Source: Vreelandella maris (GTDB lineage Bacteria > Pseudomonadota > Gammaproteobacteria > Pseudomonadales > Halomonadaceae). Taken from it: a stretch of 64,000 bases of DNA. The stretch covers positions 62,001-126,000 of the forward strand of contig NZ_JABWCV010000003.1 of assembly GCF_013371085.1 (NCBI RefSeq). The letters are read 5' to 3'. Positions within the stretch are counted from its first letter, which is position 1. Every line of letters starts with the position of its first letter. The position numbers were made by a program, and so were the translations under genes. The notes under the pieces were generated by a model that was not told the origin of the DNA, ran no database searches, and saw nothing but the letters and a program-made list of their open reading frames with translations. Below are positions 20,981 to 29,286 of the stretch, in pieces.

Positions 20981-21931
20981 GTGAGCGAGACGCCAAGCGA
21001 TACGACTGAGCTAGAAAATCCTGACGCTGCGACCACTGACCCAGTGGCGGTTTCGTTTGGGCGCCTGTTCAATGAGCAGATAACGGAAATGCCGGAGGAT
21101 TTGTATATTCCTCCCGAGGCACTACGCGTCTTTCTGGAGACTTTTGAAGGCCCGCTGGATTTACTGCTCTACCTGATTCGGCGTCAGAACCTGGATATCC
21201 TGACCATCAATGTGGCCACTATCACCCACCAGTACATCGAGTACGTGGAACTGATGAAGGCCATGGAGATTGAGTTAGCGGGTGAATACTTGCTGATGGC
21301 CGCTATGCTCGCTGAGATCAAGTCGCGCACCTTGTTACCCCGCCCGCCGAAGGCCGAGGGCGACGATGAGGAGGATCCTCGCGCAGAGCTTATCCGACGC
21401 CTCCAGGAGTACGAACGCCTCAAAGAGGCAGCCGAGACACTGGATACGCTACCGCGCATGGGGCGTGACTGGTTCAGCGTGCAGGCGGGCTTACCTCCGC
21501 TGGAATCTCGTGTGATTCACCCTGAGGTGGAGTTGGATGAATTGCTCAGCGCGCTTTCGGATATTCTCAAGCGCGCCGAGCTGGTGCAAGCCCACCAGAT
21601 CAGTCGCGAGGTGCTATCTACCCGCGAGCGCATGCTCAATATTATGGAGTTACTCAGCCACGATGATGCGCATCATCGTTATACCCCCTTTGAAGCGCTG
21701 TTCACCTTAGAAGAAGGGCGGGCTGGCGTGGTCGTGACCTTTATGGCAATTCTAGAGCTGGCCAAAGAAGCCATGATTGAAATTGTTCAGAATGCACCGC
21801 TTTCGCCGATTCACGTACGTGCTCGGCGTGCCGCCCTGGCCGACGACGAAGAGGGCGCTTTTGAGGAGAACGAGATAGAAGACGATGCCTATGGTGAGTC
21901 CGCCTTTGAATCTGGAGAAGAGACGCCATGA
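20981..21931 (+). CDS. scpA: ScpA, segregation and condensation protein A (kleisin)
   Basis: Kleisin subunit that bridges SMC-type ATPase heads for chromosome condensation, acting with ScpB. The protein has the ScpA signature LETFEGPLDLLLYLIRRQNLDILTI (key E-F-EGPLDLLL-LI run) and a C-terminal winged-helix domain (FTLEEGRAGVVVTFMAILELAKEAMIEI). I chose the GTG at 20981 (316 residues), with AGGAG 11 nt upstream; a TTG at 20903 would add 26 residues of uncertain character. The N-terminal ~60 residues and C-terminal ~40 are acidic and poorly conserved. scpB starts within its stop codon (ATGA). Confidence 0.93.
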   Translation: MSETPSDTTELENPDAATTDPVAVSFGRLFNEQITEMPEDLYIPPEALRVFLETFEGPLDLLLYLIRRQNLDILTINVATITHQYIEYVELMKAMEIELAGEYLLMAAMLAEIKSRTLLPRPPKAEGDDEEDPRAELIRRLQEYERLKEAAETLDTLPRMGRDWFSVQAGLPPLESRVIHPEVELDELLSALSDILKRAELVQAHQISREVLSTRERMLNIMELLSHDDAHHRYTPFEALFTLEEGRAGVVVTFMAILELAKEAMIEIVQNAPLSPIHVRARRAALADDEEGAFEENEIEDDAYGESAFESGEETP

Positions 21932-22767
21932 ATAATGCCGCCAACGCGTTAGATGACATTATTGAAGCGGCGCTCCTGGCCGCTGGCGAACCGTTACCCC
22001 TTGAACGCCTAGAAATGCTTTTTCTTGAAGGCGAATGCCCGACTCGCAAGGAGTTTCGCGATATCCTTGAGCGCTTGCAGTTGCGACATTCAGCTGGGGC
22101 GCTAGAGTTGTTGGAAACGGTCTCAGGCTATCAGCTACGCATTCGCCCGCGTCTGTCGCAGTGGGTGTCGCGGCTATGGGACGAGCGCCCCCAGCGCTAC
22201 TCACGGGCCTTGCTGGAAACGCTGGCGCTGATCGCCTACCGCCAGCCTGTTACTCGTGGCGATATCGAAGAGGTGCGTGGGGTTAGTGTAAGCAGTTCAA
22301 TCATGCGCACCCTGGCGGAGCGCGGTTGGATTCGCGTAGTGGGCCACCGAGATGTGCCGGGGCGCCCGGCGGTATATGCCACCACGCGGAATTTTTTAGA
22401 TGACTTTGGATTAAAAACGCTTGATGCGCTGCCGCCGTTGCACACCCTGGCGAACTGGGACGAGAGCGAAATACCTGAAGACACAGGGATGACCAATGAT
22501 GCTGCCATCCAGGAAGAACAAGACACCGGTTCAGACCACGAAGCACTAGACGAAACGATTAAAACGGTGCAGGATGCGCCACCCCAGAAAGAAGACATAA
22601 CGTCGGCTGAAACAGCCGATACGCACGCCGAGACGGCGTTAACCCAGCCGCTAAGCTTTGCCGATTTACAGGCACGGTTGGCGGCACGTGCGCAGCGCGC
22701 GAACGAAGAAGAGCGCGAGCGCACGCAGACTACAGATGTGAGGTCAGGCGACCATGAGTCAGAGTGA
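21928..22767 (+). CDS. scpB: ScpB, segregation and condensation protein B
   Basis: Winged-helix dimer partner of ScpA in the condensin-like complex. Residues about 8-180 form the two winged-helix domains ([72 protein letters not shown], each a family landmark). Residues about 185-279 are an acidic, glutamine-rich tail probably disordered ([14 protein letters not shown] ... ), longer than in minimal ScpB. It overlaps scpA by 4 bp and rluB by 14 bp, so the three are one operon. Confidence 0.93.
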   Translation: MNNAANALDDIIEAALLAAGEPLPLERLEMLFLEGECPTRKEFRDILERLQLRHSAGALELLETVSGYQLRIRPRLSQWVSRLWDERPQRYSRALLETLALIAYRQPVTRGDIEEVRGVSVSSSIMRTLAERGWIRVVGHRDVPGRPAVYATTRNFLDDFGLKTLDALPPLHTLANWDESEIPEDTGMTNDAAIQEEQDTGSDHEALDETIKTVQDAPPQKEDITSAETADTHAETALTQPLSFADLQARLAARAQRANEEERERTQTTDVRSGDHESE

Positions 22768-23629
22768 TAGCACCACGCCCCCTACCAGCGAAAAGCTGCA
22801 AAAAGTCCTGGCCCGCGCAGGCCTTGGCTCACGGCGTGAGATGGAAACGGCAATTTCCGATGGCCGTGTAAAGGTAAATAGCCAGGTGGCCAAGCTGGGT
22901 GACCGTGTTGAAGCGCGGGATAAAGTCAGCTTTGATGATCGCCCGGTATCGCTGCGCCCTGAAGAGGAAGTGCCGCGTCGAGTGATTATGTACAACAAGC
23001 CGGAAGGCGAGTTGTGCACACGCAAAGACCCGGAAGGTCGGCGCACCGTATTTGAACGCTTGCCGCGCTTGAAAGGCGAGCGCTGGATTGCGATTGGTCG
23101 CCTGGATATTAACACCAGCGGTTTGCTGCTGTTTACCACGGATGGCGAGTTGGCCAACCGCTTGATGCATCCCTCTACCCAGGTGGAGCGTGAGTACGCC
23201 GTTCGCGTAATGGGTGAAGTGAAGCGTGAGCATATCCTGGCGATGGTCGATGGCGTGATGCTGGAAGACGGCCCGGCTCGCTTCACGGATGTGCAGGAGT
23301 TTGGCGGCGAAGGCATCAATACCTGGTTCCACGTGGTAATTTTGGAAGGTCGTAACCGCGAAGTGCGGCGCCTTTGGGAGTCGCAAGCCCTCACGGTGAG
23401 TCGCCTGAAACGCGTGCGTTACGGCAACATCTTCCTCGATAAGCGCGCTAAAGCCGGTGAATGGGTTGAACTTAACCAGGATGAGGTGGATGACTTAGCG
23501 ACATTGGCTAACTTAGAAACCCGTAAAGTGCCTGCGTTGACGCCCGATGAAAAGAACCGCTGGAACCGCGATAAGCACAAGCGTAAGCCGGTTCAAGCGA
23601 TGCGTAAACCAAAAAGCAAAGCCCGTTAA
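22754..23629 (+). CDS. rluB: Ribosomal large-subunit pseudouridine synthase RluB
   Basis: RsuA-family pseudouridine synthase that modifies 23S rRNA U2605 (E. coli numbering). It has an N-terminal S4 RNA-binding domain (about 10-70, [19 protein letters not shown]), the catalytic motif with the aspartate in [20 protein letters not shown], and the [12 protein letters not shown] block. The tail from about residue 265 is strongly basic ([16 protein letters not shown]), as in RluB. The 291-residue length fits RluB better than RluE or RluF. It is the last gene of scpA-scpB-rluB, the usual gammaproteobacterial order. Confidence 0.92.
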   Translation: MSQSDSTTPPTSEKLQKVLARAGLGSRREMETAISDGRVKVNSQVAKLGDRVEARDKVSFDDRPVSLRPEEEVPRRVIMYNKPEGELCTRKDPEGRRTVFERLPRLKGERWIAIGRLDINTSGLLLFTTDGELANRLMHPSTQVEREYAVRVMGEVKREHILAMVDGVMLEDGPARFTDVQEFGGEGINTWFHVVILEGRNREVRRLWESQALTVSRLKRVRYGNIFLDKRAKAGEWVELNQDEVDDLATLANLETRKVPALTPDEKNRWNRDKHKRKPVQAMRKPKSKAR

Positions 23630-23655
23630 CAAAGCCCGTTAAGCAGGTAAGTGAA

Positions 23656-23692
23656 CGTGCCTGAACTGGTCTGTATTGATCAGTCAGGCACG
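23656..23692 (+). terminator. Probable terminator after rluB
   Basis: CGTGCCTGA-A-CTG pairs with CAG-TCAGGCACG, leaving one bulged A and a 12-nt loop. The following sequence TTGTATGGTTCATTTC is only moderately T-rich, so strength is uncertain. Confidence 0.5.
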
Positions 23693-23731
23693 TTGTATGG
23701 TTCATTTCTGTTATCCGAGACTAAAAAACAC

Positions 23732-23760
23732 TTGCTATCAAAAGGGTGTAAGCGTAGGAT
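23732..23760 (+). promoter_or_regulatory. Candidate promoter of the tRNA-Lys genes
   Basis: TTGCTA and TAGGAT lie exactly 17 bp apart, ending 16 bp before the first tRNA. Both hexamers match consensus at 4 of 6 positions. Confidence 0.4.
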
Positions 23761-23776
23761 ATGCATCCGTTCAGGC

Positions 23777-23852
23777 GGGTCGTTAGCTCAGTTGGTAGAG
23801 CAGTTGACTTTTAATCAATTGGTCGCAGGTTCGAATCCTGCACGACCCACCA
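23777..23852 (+). tRNA. tRNA-Lys (anticodon UUU), copy 1
   Basis: A 76-nt cloverleaf: acceptor GGGTCGT pairs with ACGACCC, D-arm GCTC...GAGC, anticodon stem TTGAC / ATCAA region with loop CTTTTAA (anticodon TTT), T-arm GCAGG TTCGAAT CCTGC, and an encoded 3' CCA. It decodes AAA and AAG. Confidence 0.97.
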
Positions 23853-23944
23853 TCAAAGCCGTTGTTTTTACGATATGTTTAAACAATAAGTAGCATCGGA
23901 TGGTTGTGAACGAAGACAGTAGGATGATGTAGCAGCAAAAATTT

Positions 23945-24020
23945 GGGTCGTTAGCTCAGTTGGTAGAGCAGTTGACTTTTAATCAATTGGTCGCAGGTTC
24001 GAATCCTGCACGACCCACCA
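23945..24020 (+). tRNA. tRNA-Lys (anticodon UUU), copy 2
   Basis: Identical in all 76 bases to the copy at 23777-23852, 92 bp downstream, with encoded CCA. A strong terminator follows directly, so both copies are probably on one transcript. Confidence 0.97.
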
Positions 24021-24025
24021 AATTC

Positions 24026-24060
24026 AACGCCCCTGGCAGCATAGCTGCCAGGGGCGTTTT
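24026..24060 (+). terminator. Intrinsic terminator of the tRNA-Lys unit
   Basis: A perfect 15-bp GC-rich stem (24026-24040 with 24044-24058) with a 3-nt ATA loop, running into TTTT. Very strong rho-independent terminator. Confidence 0.92.
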
Positions 24061-24145
24061 GCTATGCGGGTGAAAAGCACTTTGGGGTAATGCCTCTACG
24101 TGACAATCTGTTTGCAGCGGGCAGCTATTTCTGATCAAAATGGGC

Positions 24146-24151
24146 TAGAAT
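24146..24151 (+). promoter_or_regulatory. Candidate -10 element of nadA
   Basis: TAGAAT at this position would place the transcription start near 24158, just before the first stem-loop of the nadA leader. No good -35 hexamer is seen 16-18 bp upstream, so an activator or another sigma factor may be needed. Confidence 0.3.
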
Positions 24152-24157
24152 AGATAT

Positions 24158-24290
24158 TCAGACGATAGGCCACCGCGAGAGACGTAGTGGCCCATCGCAC
24201 GCGAGCGGTGCGGGAATAGAGCGAAACGCGCCTGTGCCGTGACCCAGTGTTTAGCAGGGGGATTCCCTGTTCGTCACAGTGGTAGACACG
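24158..24290 (+). promoter_or_regulatory. Structured leader upstream of nadA
   Basis: About 133 nt with three consecutive potential stem-loops: 24164-24173 with 24187-24196 (10 bp, one G-T wobble), GCAC 24197-24200 with GTGC 24208-24211, and CAGGG 24255-24259 with CCCTG 24265-24269 enclosed by GTGAC...GTCAC. The last encloses the only purine-rich run (AGGGGGA) near the start codon. A cis-acting regulatory RNA or attenuator is possible; it does not match a riboswitch I can recognise. Confidence 0.35.
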
Positions 24291-25319
24291 ATGACTATTA
24301 TGACTACTCAAGCAGAGCTGAGTGCTCCGTTGCCTGTTGCGTACTGTCCGACCCGGATTCCGGCGGAGGATTTGGCAAGGGTCGAAGAAATCAAGCAGCT
24401 ATTGAAAGCCCATAACGCTGTTTTGGTCGCGCATTATTACACCGATGATGCTATTCAGCAGCTCGCCGAAGAGACTGGCGGCTGCGTTGCCGATTCGCTA
24501 GAAATGGCACGCTTTGGTGCCCGTCACGACGCCACCACGCTGGTGGTTGCCGGGGTTCGCTTTATGGGCGAAACCGCCAAGATACTGTCGCCGGAAAAGC
24601 GCGTGCTGATGCCCACCCTTGAAGCGACCTGTTCACTGGATATTGGCTGCCCTGCCGATGAATTCAGCGCTTATTGTGATGCGCACCCGGATCGCACCGT
24701 GGTGGTGTATGCCAACACCTCCGCGGCGGTTAAGGCGCGAGCGGATTGGGTGGTGACTTCATCGATTGCGGTAGAGGTGATTGAGCACCTGCAGGCCAAA
24801 GGCGAGAAAATTCTCTGGGCACCTGATAAGCATTTAGGCGGCTACATCCAGAAGAAAACCGGCGCCGACATGTTGATGTGGGACGGCGCCTGTATCGTCC
24901 ATGAAGAGTTCAAGGCCAAAGGCGTTGAAGACCTTAAGCGAATCTATCCCGATGCAGCGGTACTGGTGCATCCCGAGTCGCCCGAGCCGGTGGTGAAACT
25001 GGCCGACGTGGCCGGTTCCACTTCGCAGTTGATCAAGGCCGCTAAAGAGCTACCTAACGATAAGCTGATTGTGGCGACGGACCGAGGCATCTTTTTCAAG
25101 ATGCAGCAGGCGGTGCCCCATAAAACCCTGTTTGAAGCGCCCACCGCAGGTAACGGCGCTACCTGTCGCAGCTGCGCGCACTGCCCCTGGATGGCCATGA
25201 ACGCGCTGGATAACCTGGCGGGTGCATTGCGCGAGGGAAGTGGTGAGATTCAGGTCGATGAGTCGATGCGTTTGAAGGCCTTGATGCCCCTGGAGCGGAT
25301 GCTTAATTTTAACGCCTAG
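24291..25319 (+). CDS. nadA: Quinolinate synthase NadA
   Basis: [4Fe-4S] enzyme condensing iminoaspartate with dihydroxyacetone phosphate to quinolinate in de novo NAD synthesis. The protein (about 342 residues) shows the family blocks [33 protein letters not shown], the three cluster cysteines in [19 protein letters not shown] and CRSCAHCPW, and [13 protein letters not shown]. The start is uncertain: ATG at 24291 or 24300, or GTG at 24279; none has a strong ribosome site directly upstream. nadC, the next enzyme of the pathway, is in the same window at 33.4-34.3 kb but not in the same operon. Confidence 0.96.
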   Translation: MTIMTTQAELSAPLPVAYCPTRIPAEDLARVEEIKQLLKAHNAVLVAHYYTDDAIQQLAEETGGCVADSLEMARFGARHDATTLVVAGVRFMGETAKILSPEKRVLMPTLEATCSLDIGCPADEFSAYCDAHPDRTVVVYANTSAAVKARADWVVTSSIAVEVIEHLQAKGEKILWAPDKHLGGYIQKKTGADMLMWDGACIVHEEFKAKGVEDLKRIYPDAAVLVHPESPEPVVKLADVAGSTSQLIKAAKELPNDKLIVATDRGIFFKMQQAVPHKTLFEAPTAGNGATCRSCAHCPWMAMNALDNLAGALREGSGEIQVDESMRLKALMPLERMLNFNA

Positions 25320-25338
25320 CGAGAAAAGATTAACCGAA

Positions 25339-25424
25339 TGTCATTGCGAACGAAGTGAAGCAATCTTAGGGTTATTGCAGCCGCTGGTTAAGATTGCCGC
25401 GTCGCTGCGCTCCTCGCAATGACA
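25339..25424. repeat. Palindromic dispersed-repeat element between nadA and bepA
   Basis: An 86-bp element: TGTCATTGCGA and an internal GCAATCTTA on the left (25339-25368) are mirrored by TAAGATTGC and TCGCAATGACA on the right (25389-25424). The arms differ inside (AACGAAGTGAA against GGAGCGCAGCGACGCG). It lies between the convergent nadA and bepA ends and could also serve as a terminator. I recognise this TGTCATTGCGA...GCAATCT type as a palindromic repeat that recurs in many bacterial genomes, but copy number here needs a genome search. Confidence 0.75.
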
Positions 25425-25444
25425 CAGGTTTTGTTGACCTAGAT

Positions 25445-26908
25445 TTAGTTGAAATCTTCCAGCGCTTCGCGATATTCAATAAAGGCCTCGCGGCGCTGTT
25501 CAATCCTGGCTACTACCTGTTGATCATTTTCACGTTCCGCAGCATCGCGAGCAATGGAGAGCTGGCGAATGCCGCGGTCTACCCGGCCCGTCAATTGCAG
25601 GTGCTCAGCGCGAGCCAAATGCCCCCAGCCATCATGACCACTGCGTCCGGCGGCTTCAGCTAATAGATTGAAGACCTGAGGGTTTTCTGGGTGCTGATCG
25701 GCCATGTCCCGTAACACGTTATAAGCCGCTTGAGGGTCACGCTGTAGCTGTGCTTCGGCCAATATCAGTTGAGCAGGCAGGTAGTTAGGCATAAAGCGCA
25801 GCAATCGCTGGCTGCGCTGGATGGCCTCATCGAACTGACCGGCCTCTAAGGCAACGCTCGCGGCAGAGGCAGGGAGCATGGCAAAGTCAGGCTGCTGACT
25901 GGCAAGTTGATCAAGGCGTTGTAAGGCATTATCAGTCTGGCCGTTACGGGCAGCGATCAAGGCGTCCAGGTAGCCCTGGGCAGTCTCGTCAGCGCCTTCT
26001 TGGGCAAGGCGCGAAGCCGCTTGCTCAGGCGTGTTGGCATAAATGCTCAACAGGGCGCGGGCGCGCATCATGTCGTAAAGGGGGTCGCTGGTATAGGCAT
26101 CGGCGACATTGAGCTGGGCAGCGCGATCTTGGGCAGCGGTTAAGCGGCTATCGGTGACCGGGTGGCTAAGCAGGAACTCCGGCGGTGTATCGCCCTGCAG
26201 CCGGGCCATGCGCTGCATGGCGGCGAACATGCGCACCATGGCCTCTGGGTCGTAGCCCGCGTCGGCCATCGCCTGGAGGCCTAAGTTGTCGGCTTCCTGT
26301 TCAAATAAACGTGAATAGCTGAGCTGATCCTGTATGAGCGCTGCCTGGGAGCCCATGGCGGCCGCCATGCCCGCGTCACCGCCGCCACTCGCGGCAATTA
26401 GCATGCCGGCTAGCATGGCCGCCATGGCGGGCAGTTGGGTTTGTGCTGCCCGTGCGCTTCCCCTTGCGTAGTGGCGTTGAGAGAGATGGCCCAACTCATG
26501 CGCCAGCACTGAAACGAAGGCACCTTCATCTTCGGCAAAGGCGAACAGCCCTGAATTGATGCCTACCACCCCGCCAGGCACGGCAAAGGCGTTAAGCGAT
26601 TCGTTATCCACCATCACGGTAATAGTGCGTAGACCATTAATCTTGCTATGGGGGGCGAGCCGGGCAATCAGGCTTTCCAGGTAGTCGCTGGTAATAGGAT
26701 CTTGCCACTGGGGGGCTTGAGCACGAAACTGTCGTAACCACGCGCGGCCCAGGCGGTACTCTTCATTGCTGACTGAGGTAGACGCCGCCCCCAGGCTTGG
26801 CAGGCCGTAATCGTTGATGGCAACGCTTGGGGGGCTAAAAAGTAAACTGCCACAGGCACAAGCGAACGCACATATCCAGCCAGGGTAAGCGGTAGGAAAG
26901 GTCGGCAT
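25445..26908 (-). CDS. bepA: BepA-like periplasmic M48 metalloprotease/chaperone
   Basis: BepA assists outer-membrane LptD assembly and degrades misfolded outer-membrane proteins. The 487-residue protein has a hydrophobic signal segment (about residues 8-30), an M48 peptidase domain with the zinc motif HELGH at residues 137-141 and a downstream EADNLG third-ligand motif, then a TPR-rich C-terminal half (about 300-487; repeated ALQRLDQL, AIQRSQRLLRF, AYNVLRDMADQ helices). Length equals E. coli BepA. Gly/Ala-rich helices (MAAMLAGMLIAASGGG) lie just after the active site, as in BepA. It is divergent from the tusA-like gene. Confidence 0.9.
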   Translation of the reverse strand: MPTFPTAYPGWICAFACACGSLLFSPPSVAINDYGLPSLGAASTSVSNEEYRLGRAWLRQFRAQAPQWQDPITSDYLESLIARLAPHSKINGLRTITVMVDNESLNAFAVPGGVVGINSGLFAFAEDEGAFVSVLAHELGHLSQRHYARGSARAAQTQLPAMAAMLAGMLIAASGGGDAGMAAAMGSQAALIQDQLSYSRLFEQEADNLGLQAMADAGYDPEAMVRMFAAMQRMARLQGDTPPEFLLSHPVTDSRLTAAQDRAAQLNVADAYTSDPLYDMMRARALLSIYANTPEQAASRLAQEGADETAQGYLDALIAARNGQTDNALQRLDQLASQQPDFAMLPASAASVALEAGQFDEAIQRSQRLLRFMPNYLPAQLILAEAQLQRDPQAAYNVLRDMADQHPENPQVFNLLAEAAGRSGHDGWGHLARAEHLQLTGRVDRGIRQLSIARDAAERENDQQVVARIEQRREAFIEYREALEDFN

Positions 26909-27126
26909 GGCATCCTCATGGGTAATGGTTAAACGCTACAGTCAGGGTATGACATTGATTAATACTATGACATTGATAAAGACGGGGAAGTGCCGTTAAA
27001 TCGACGACCTAGTGAAATCAATCGCTAACAAGACAGTTTATGCGGCAGCGTCTATTACACAATGTATATGCAGCAACATTGACAAATCTATGCCGTGAAT
27101 AGGCAGGTCATTTTGAGGGAGAGTGT

Positions 27127-27390
27127 ATGTCTGAGCAAACCGGGGGCTTTCAACCCGATACGGTGCTTGACGCTTGTGGGCTGCATTGCCCATTGCCACT
27201 ACTGAAAGCTAAGCAAGCCTTAGCTACCTTGGCAGCAGGTCAGTTGCTGGAGGTGCGTTCAACGGACGCCGGTTCGTGGCGGGATATCGCGTCGTTTACC
27301 GATCAAAGTGCGCATACCCTGGAAGGCCGTGAACAGCGTGACGATGTTTATGTGTACTGGATTCGTAAAGCCGGGGATGGTCACTCATGA
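27127..27390 (+). CDS. TusA/SirA-family sulfur-carrier-like protein
   Basis: An 87-residue protein of the TusA/SirA/YedF family. The CPxP signature is present as ACGLHCPLPLLKAKQAL, with the reactive-cysteine position at about residue 22; the remainder fits the two-layer alpha/beta fold. True TusA carries sulfur for tRNA 2-thiouridine formation, but paralogues with other roles are common, and I cannot separate them here, so no symbol is given. A GAGGGAG lies shortly before the ATG. Its stop overlaps the following transporter start by 4 bp (ATGA), a pairing seen in Pseudomonas relatives. Confidence 0.85.
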   Translation: MSEQTGGFQPDTVLDACGLHCPLPLLKAKQALATLAAGQLLEVRSTDAGSWRDIASFTDQSAHTLEGREQRDDVYVYWIRKAGDGHS

Positions 27391-28487
27391 CCCTGCGTAC
27401 GATTTTAAAAAGCTGGGTTGAGCGCTACTTCTCCGACGAAGAGGCGCTGATTCTGCTGGTAGTATTGGTGGCAGGTTTTGCGGCGATCATTTGGTTTGGC
27501 CGTATGCTGGCACCGTTTTTCACTGCACTGGTAATTGCTTTTCTACTGCAAGGCGTGGTGAGCGCACTTACCCGCCGTGGGTTGCCGCATTTGCTGGCGG
27601 TGATCATGGTATTCCTGGCGTTTATTAGTGTCTTGTTAACCCTGGCGTTTATTTTAATGCCGCTGATTTGGAATCAGTTAGTGGGGTTGGTACAAGAAAC
27701 ACCGAGGATGTTCGCCAGTGGTCAAGGCTGGCTGGATGAGCTGCAAGCGCGCTACCCCAACATTATTACGCCGGACCAGATGCAGAACTGGATAGGCGTG
27801 GCGAGCCGCGAGATCAGCCAGTTAGGGCAGCGTGCCTTAACGCTTTCGCTGGCATCGCTAGGCAACATTATGTCGCTGATTATCTATCTGGTACTGGTGC
27901 CGATTCTGGTCTTCTTCATGCTCAAGGATCGCGACGTATTGGTTGGCTTTATGCTTTCACTGCTGCCCCAAAAACGCACGCTGTTATCGCGTATTTGGCG
28001 TGAGATGGATGATCAAATTGCCAACTATATCCGCGGCAAGTTTATTGAAATCATTATCGTAGGCACCGTAACGTTCTTTACCTTTGCCTTCTTTGGATTG
28101 CCTTATACCGCGTTGTTAGCCGTTCTGGTGGGGTTTTCTGTATTGGTGCCGTATATCGGGGCGGCGGTGGCAACACTGCCGGTGGCTGCGGTCGCTGGGT
28201 TTCACTTCGGGCTCAGCGAGGAGTTTGTGTATGTGCTAGTAGCTTATGGAGTGATTCAAGCGCTGGATGGCAACGTATTAGCCCCGGTATTATTTTCTGA
28301 AACTAACAATATCCATCCGGTTTCTATCATTGTGGCGGTGTTGTTCTTCGGCGGGATTTGGGGGTTCTGGGGTATTTTCTTTGCTATTCCATTAGCGACG
28401 CTGCTGAAAGCGCTGATCTACGCTTGGCCGCGTAGTATGCAGGAGCGAGAGGAGCGTCGTAGCTTGCAAGCCCCAGCAAAAGAGTAA
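27387..28487 (+). CDS. AI-2E family transporter, PerM-like
   Basis: A 366-residue inner-membrane protein of the AI-2E transporter superfamily (PerM/YdgG type). About 8 membrane segments are visible, including ALILLVVLVAGFAAIIWFG, the LLAVIMVFLAFISVLLTLAFI pair, LIIYLVLVPILVFFMLKD, and the C-terminal cluster around ALLAVLVGFSVLVPYIGAAVA with the family GxxPYIG/VLVPYIG motif and IQALDGNVLAPVLF. Family members export varied solutes and some act as Na+/H+ antiporters; the substrate is unknown here. It is co-translated with the tusA-like gene. Confidence 0.85.
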   Translation: MTLRTILKSWVERYFSDEEALILLVVLVAGFAAIIWFGRMLAPFFTALVIAFLLQGVVSALTRRGLPHLLAVIMVFLAFISVLLTLAFILMPLIWNQLVGLVQETPRMFASGQGWLDELQARYPNIITPDQMQNWIGVASREISQLGQRALTLSLASLGNIMSLIIYLVLVPILVFFMLKDRDVLVGFMLSLLPQKRTLLSRIWREMDDQIANYIRGKFIEIIIVGTVTFFTFAFFGLPYTALLAVLVGFSVLVPYIGAAVATLPVAAVAGFHFGLSEEFVYVLVAYGVIQALDGNVLAPVLFSETNNIHPVSIIVAVLFFGGIWGFWGIFFAIPLATLLKALIYAWPRSMQEREERRSLQAPAKE

Positions 28488-28505
28488 GCGTAGCGCTTAA
28501 ACACG

Positions 28506-28533
28506 GCCCGCGCTGGGTATCCTCAGCGCGGGC
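28506..28533. terminator. Hairpin between perM-like gene and bcp
   Basis: A perfect 10-bp GC stem (28506-28515 with 28524-28533) and 8-nt loop between two convergent genes. On the minus strand it is followed by CGTGTTT; only weak T content. Probably a shared terminator. Confidence 0.55.
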
Positions 28534-28540
28534 ATAGGGG

Positions 28541-29017
28541 TTAACTGGCAGCGTTAAGTTGTTCAGCCGCGGCGAGTACCTCATCAACATGACCAGGCAC
28601 CTTAACACCACGCCATTCGTTGGCGAGCTTGCCCTCTTTATCAATCAAGAAGGTGCTGCGCTCTATGCCGAGATGCTCCTTGCCGTACATTTTCTTGAGC
28701 TTGATAACGTCAAACAGCGTGCAGACGTTTTCGTCCTTGTCAGAGATAAGATCAAAATTAAAATCCTGTTTGGCTTTAAAGTTCTCCTGCGCACGTAGGC
28801 CGTCGCGAGAGACGCCGAGGATGACCGTATTGGCAGCATCGAAGGCGGTTTTACGGTCGCGAAAGTCACCCCCCTCGGTGGTGCAGCCTGGGGTGCTGGC
28901 TTTGGGGTAGAAATAAATAACCACTTGTTTGCCGCGCAGTTCCGATAGCGTCACGGTGGAATCACCAGTTGCAGTAGCGGAAAAGTCAGCAACGGGTTGA
29001 CCAATTTCAACAGACAT
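28541..29017 (-). CDS. bcp: Bcp-type peroxiredoxin, single-cysteine active-site form
   Basis: Thiol peroxidase reducing hydrogen and organic peroxides. The 158-residue protein has the PrxQ/BCP signature YPKASTPGCTTEGGDFRD with the peroxidatic cysteine. E. coli Bcp has a resolving cysteine five residues later; here that position is glycine (C-T-T-E-G-G), so this protein would need another resolving thiol. Another cysteine occurs at NVCTLFDV, at the place of E. coli Cys99. AAAGGA lies 8 nt before the ATG. It is divergent from dapA, the common gammaproteobacterial order. Confidence 0.92.
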   Translation of the reverse strand: MSVEIGQPVADFSATATGDSTVTLSELRGKQVVIYFYPKASTPGCTTEGGDFRDRKTAFDAANTVILGVSRDGLRAQENFKAKQDFNFDLISDKDENVCTLFDVIKLKKMYGKEHLGIERSTFLIDKEGKLANEWRGVKVPGHVDEVLAAAEQLNAAS

Positions 29018-29286
29018 AAGGCGTCCTTTTGAGGGTGGGTGTTAAGATTAGTAGTCACGCGCGATTACACGAAAGCCAGGGGCAGTTGTCAAAGCTCAAA
29101 CCAGGCCGGTGACAAACTTGCACCGCTTTACGCTGTACAGGCTCGAATCGCCTGAGTACCATTTGCTCTCTGTGGAACGCCAGCGTCTTATACAAAGTAT
29201 CGCGATGGCGCCCAGTTTGCTAAAGACATAGCACGTAAAATACATAGATAGTTGATATCACACTTTGGCTGGTGAGGAATAAACGG

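Noticed and set aside
23651..23893. 80-residue plus-strand frame after rluB
   Set aside because: It runs straight through the first tRNA-Lys and its putative promoter, so it is not a gene.
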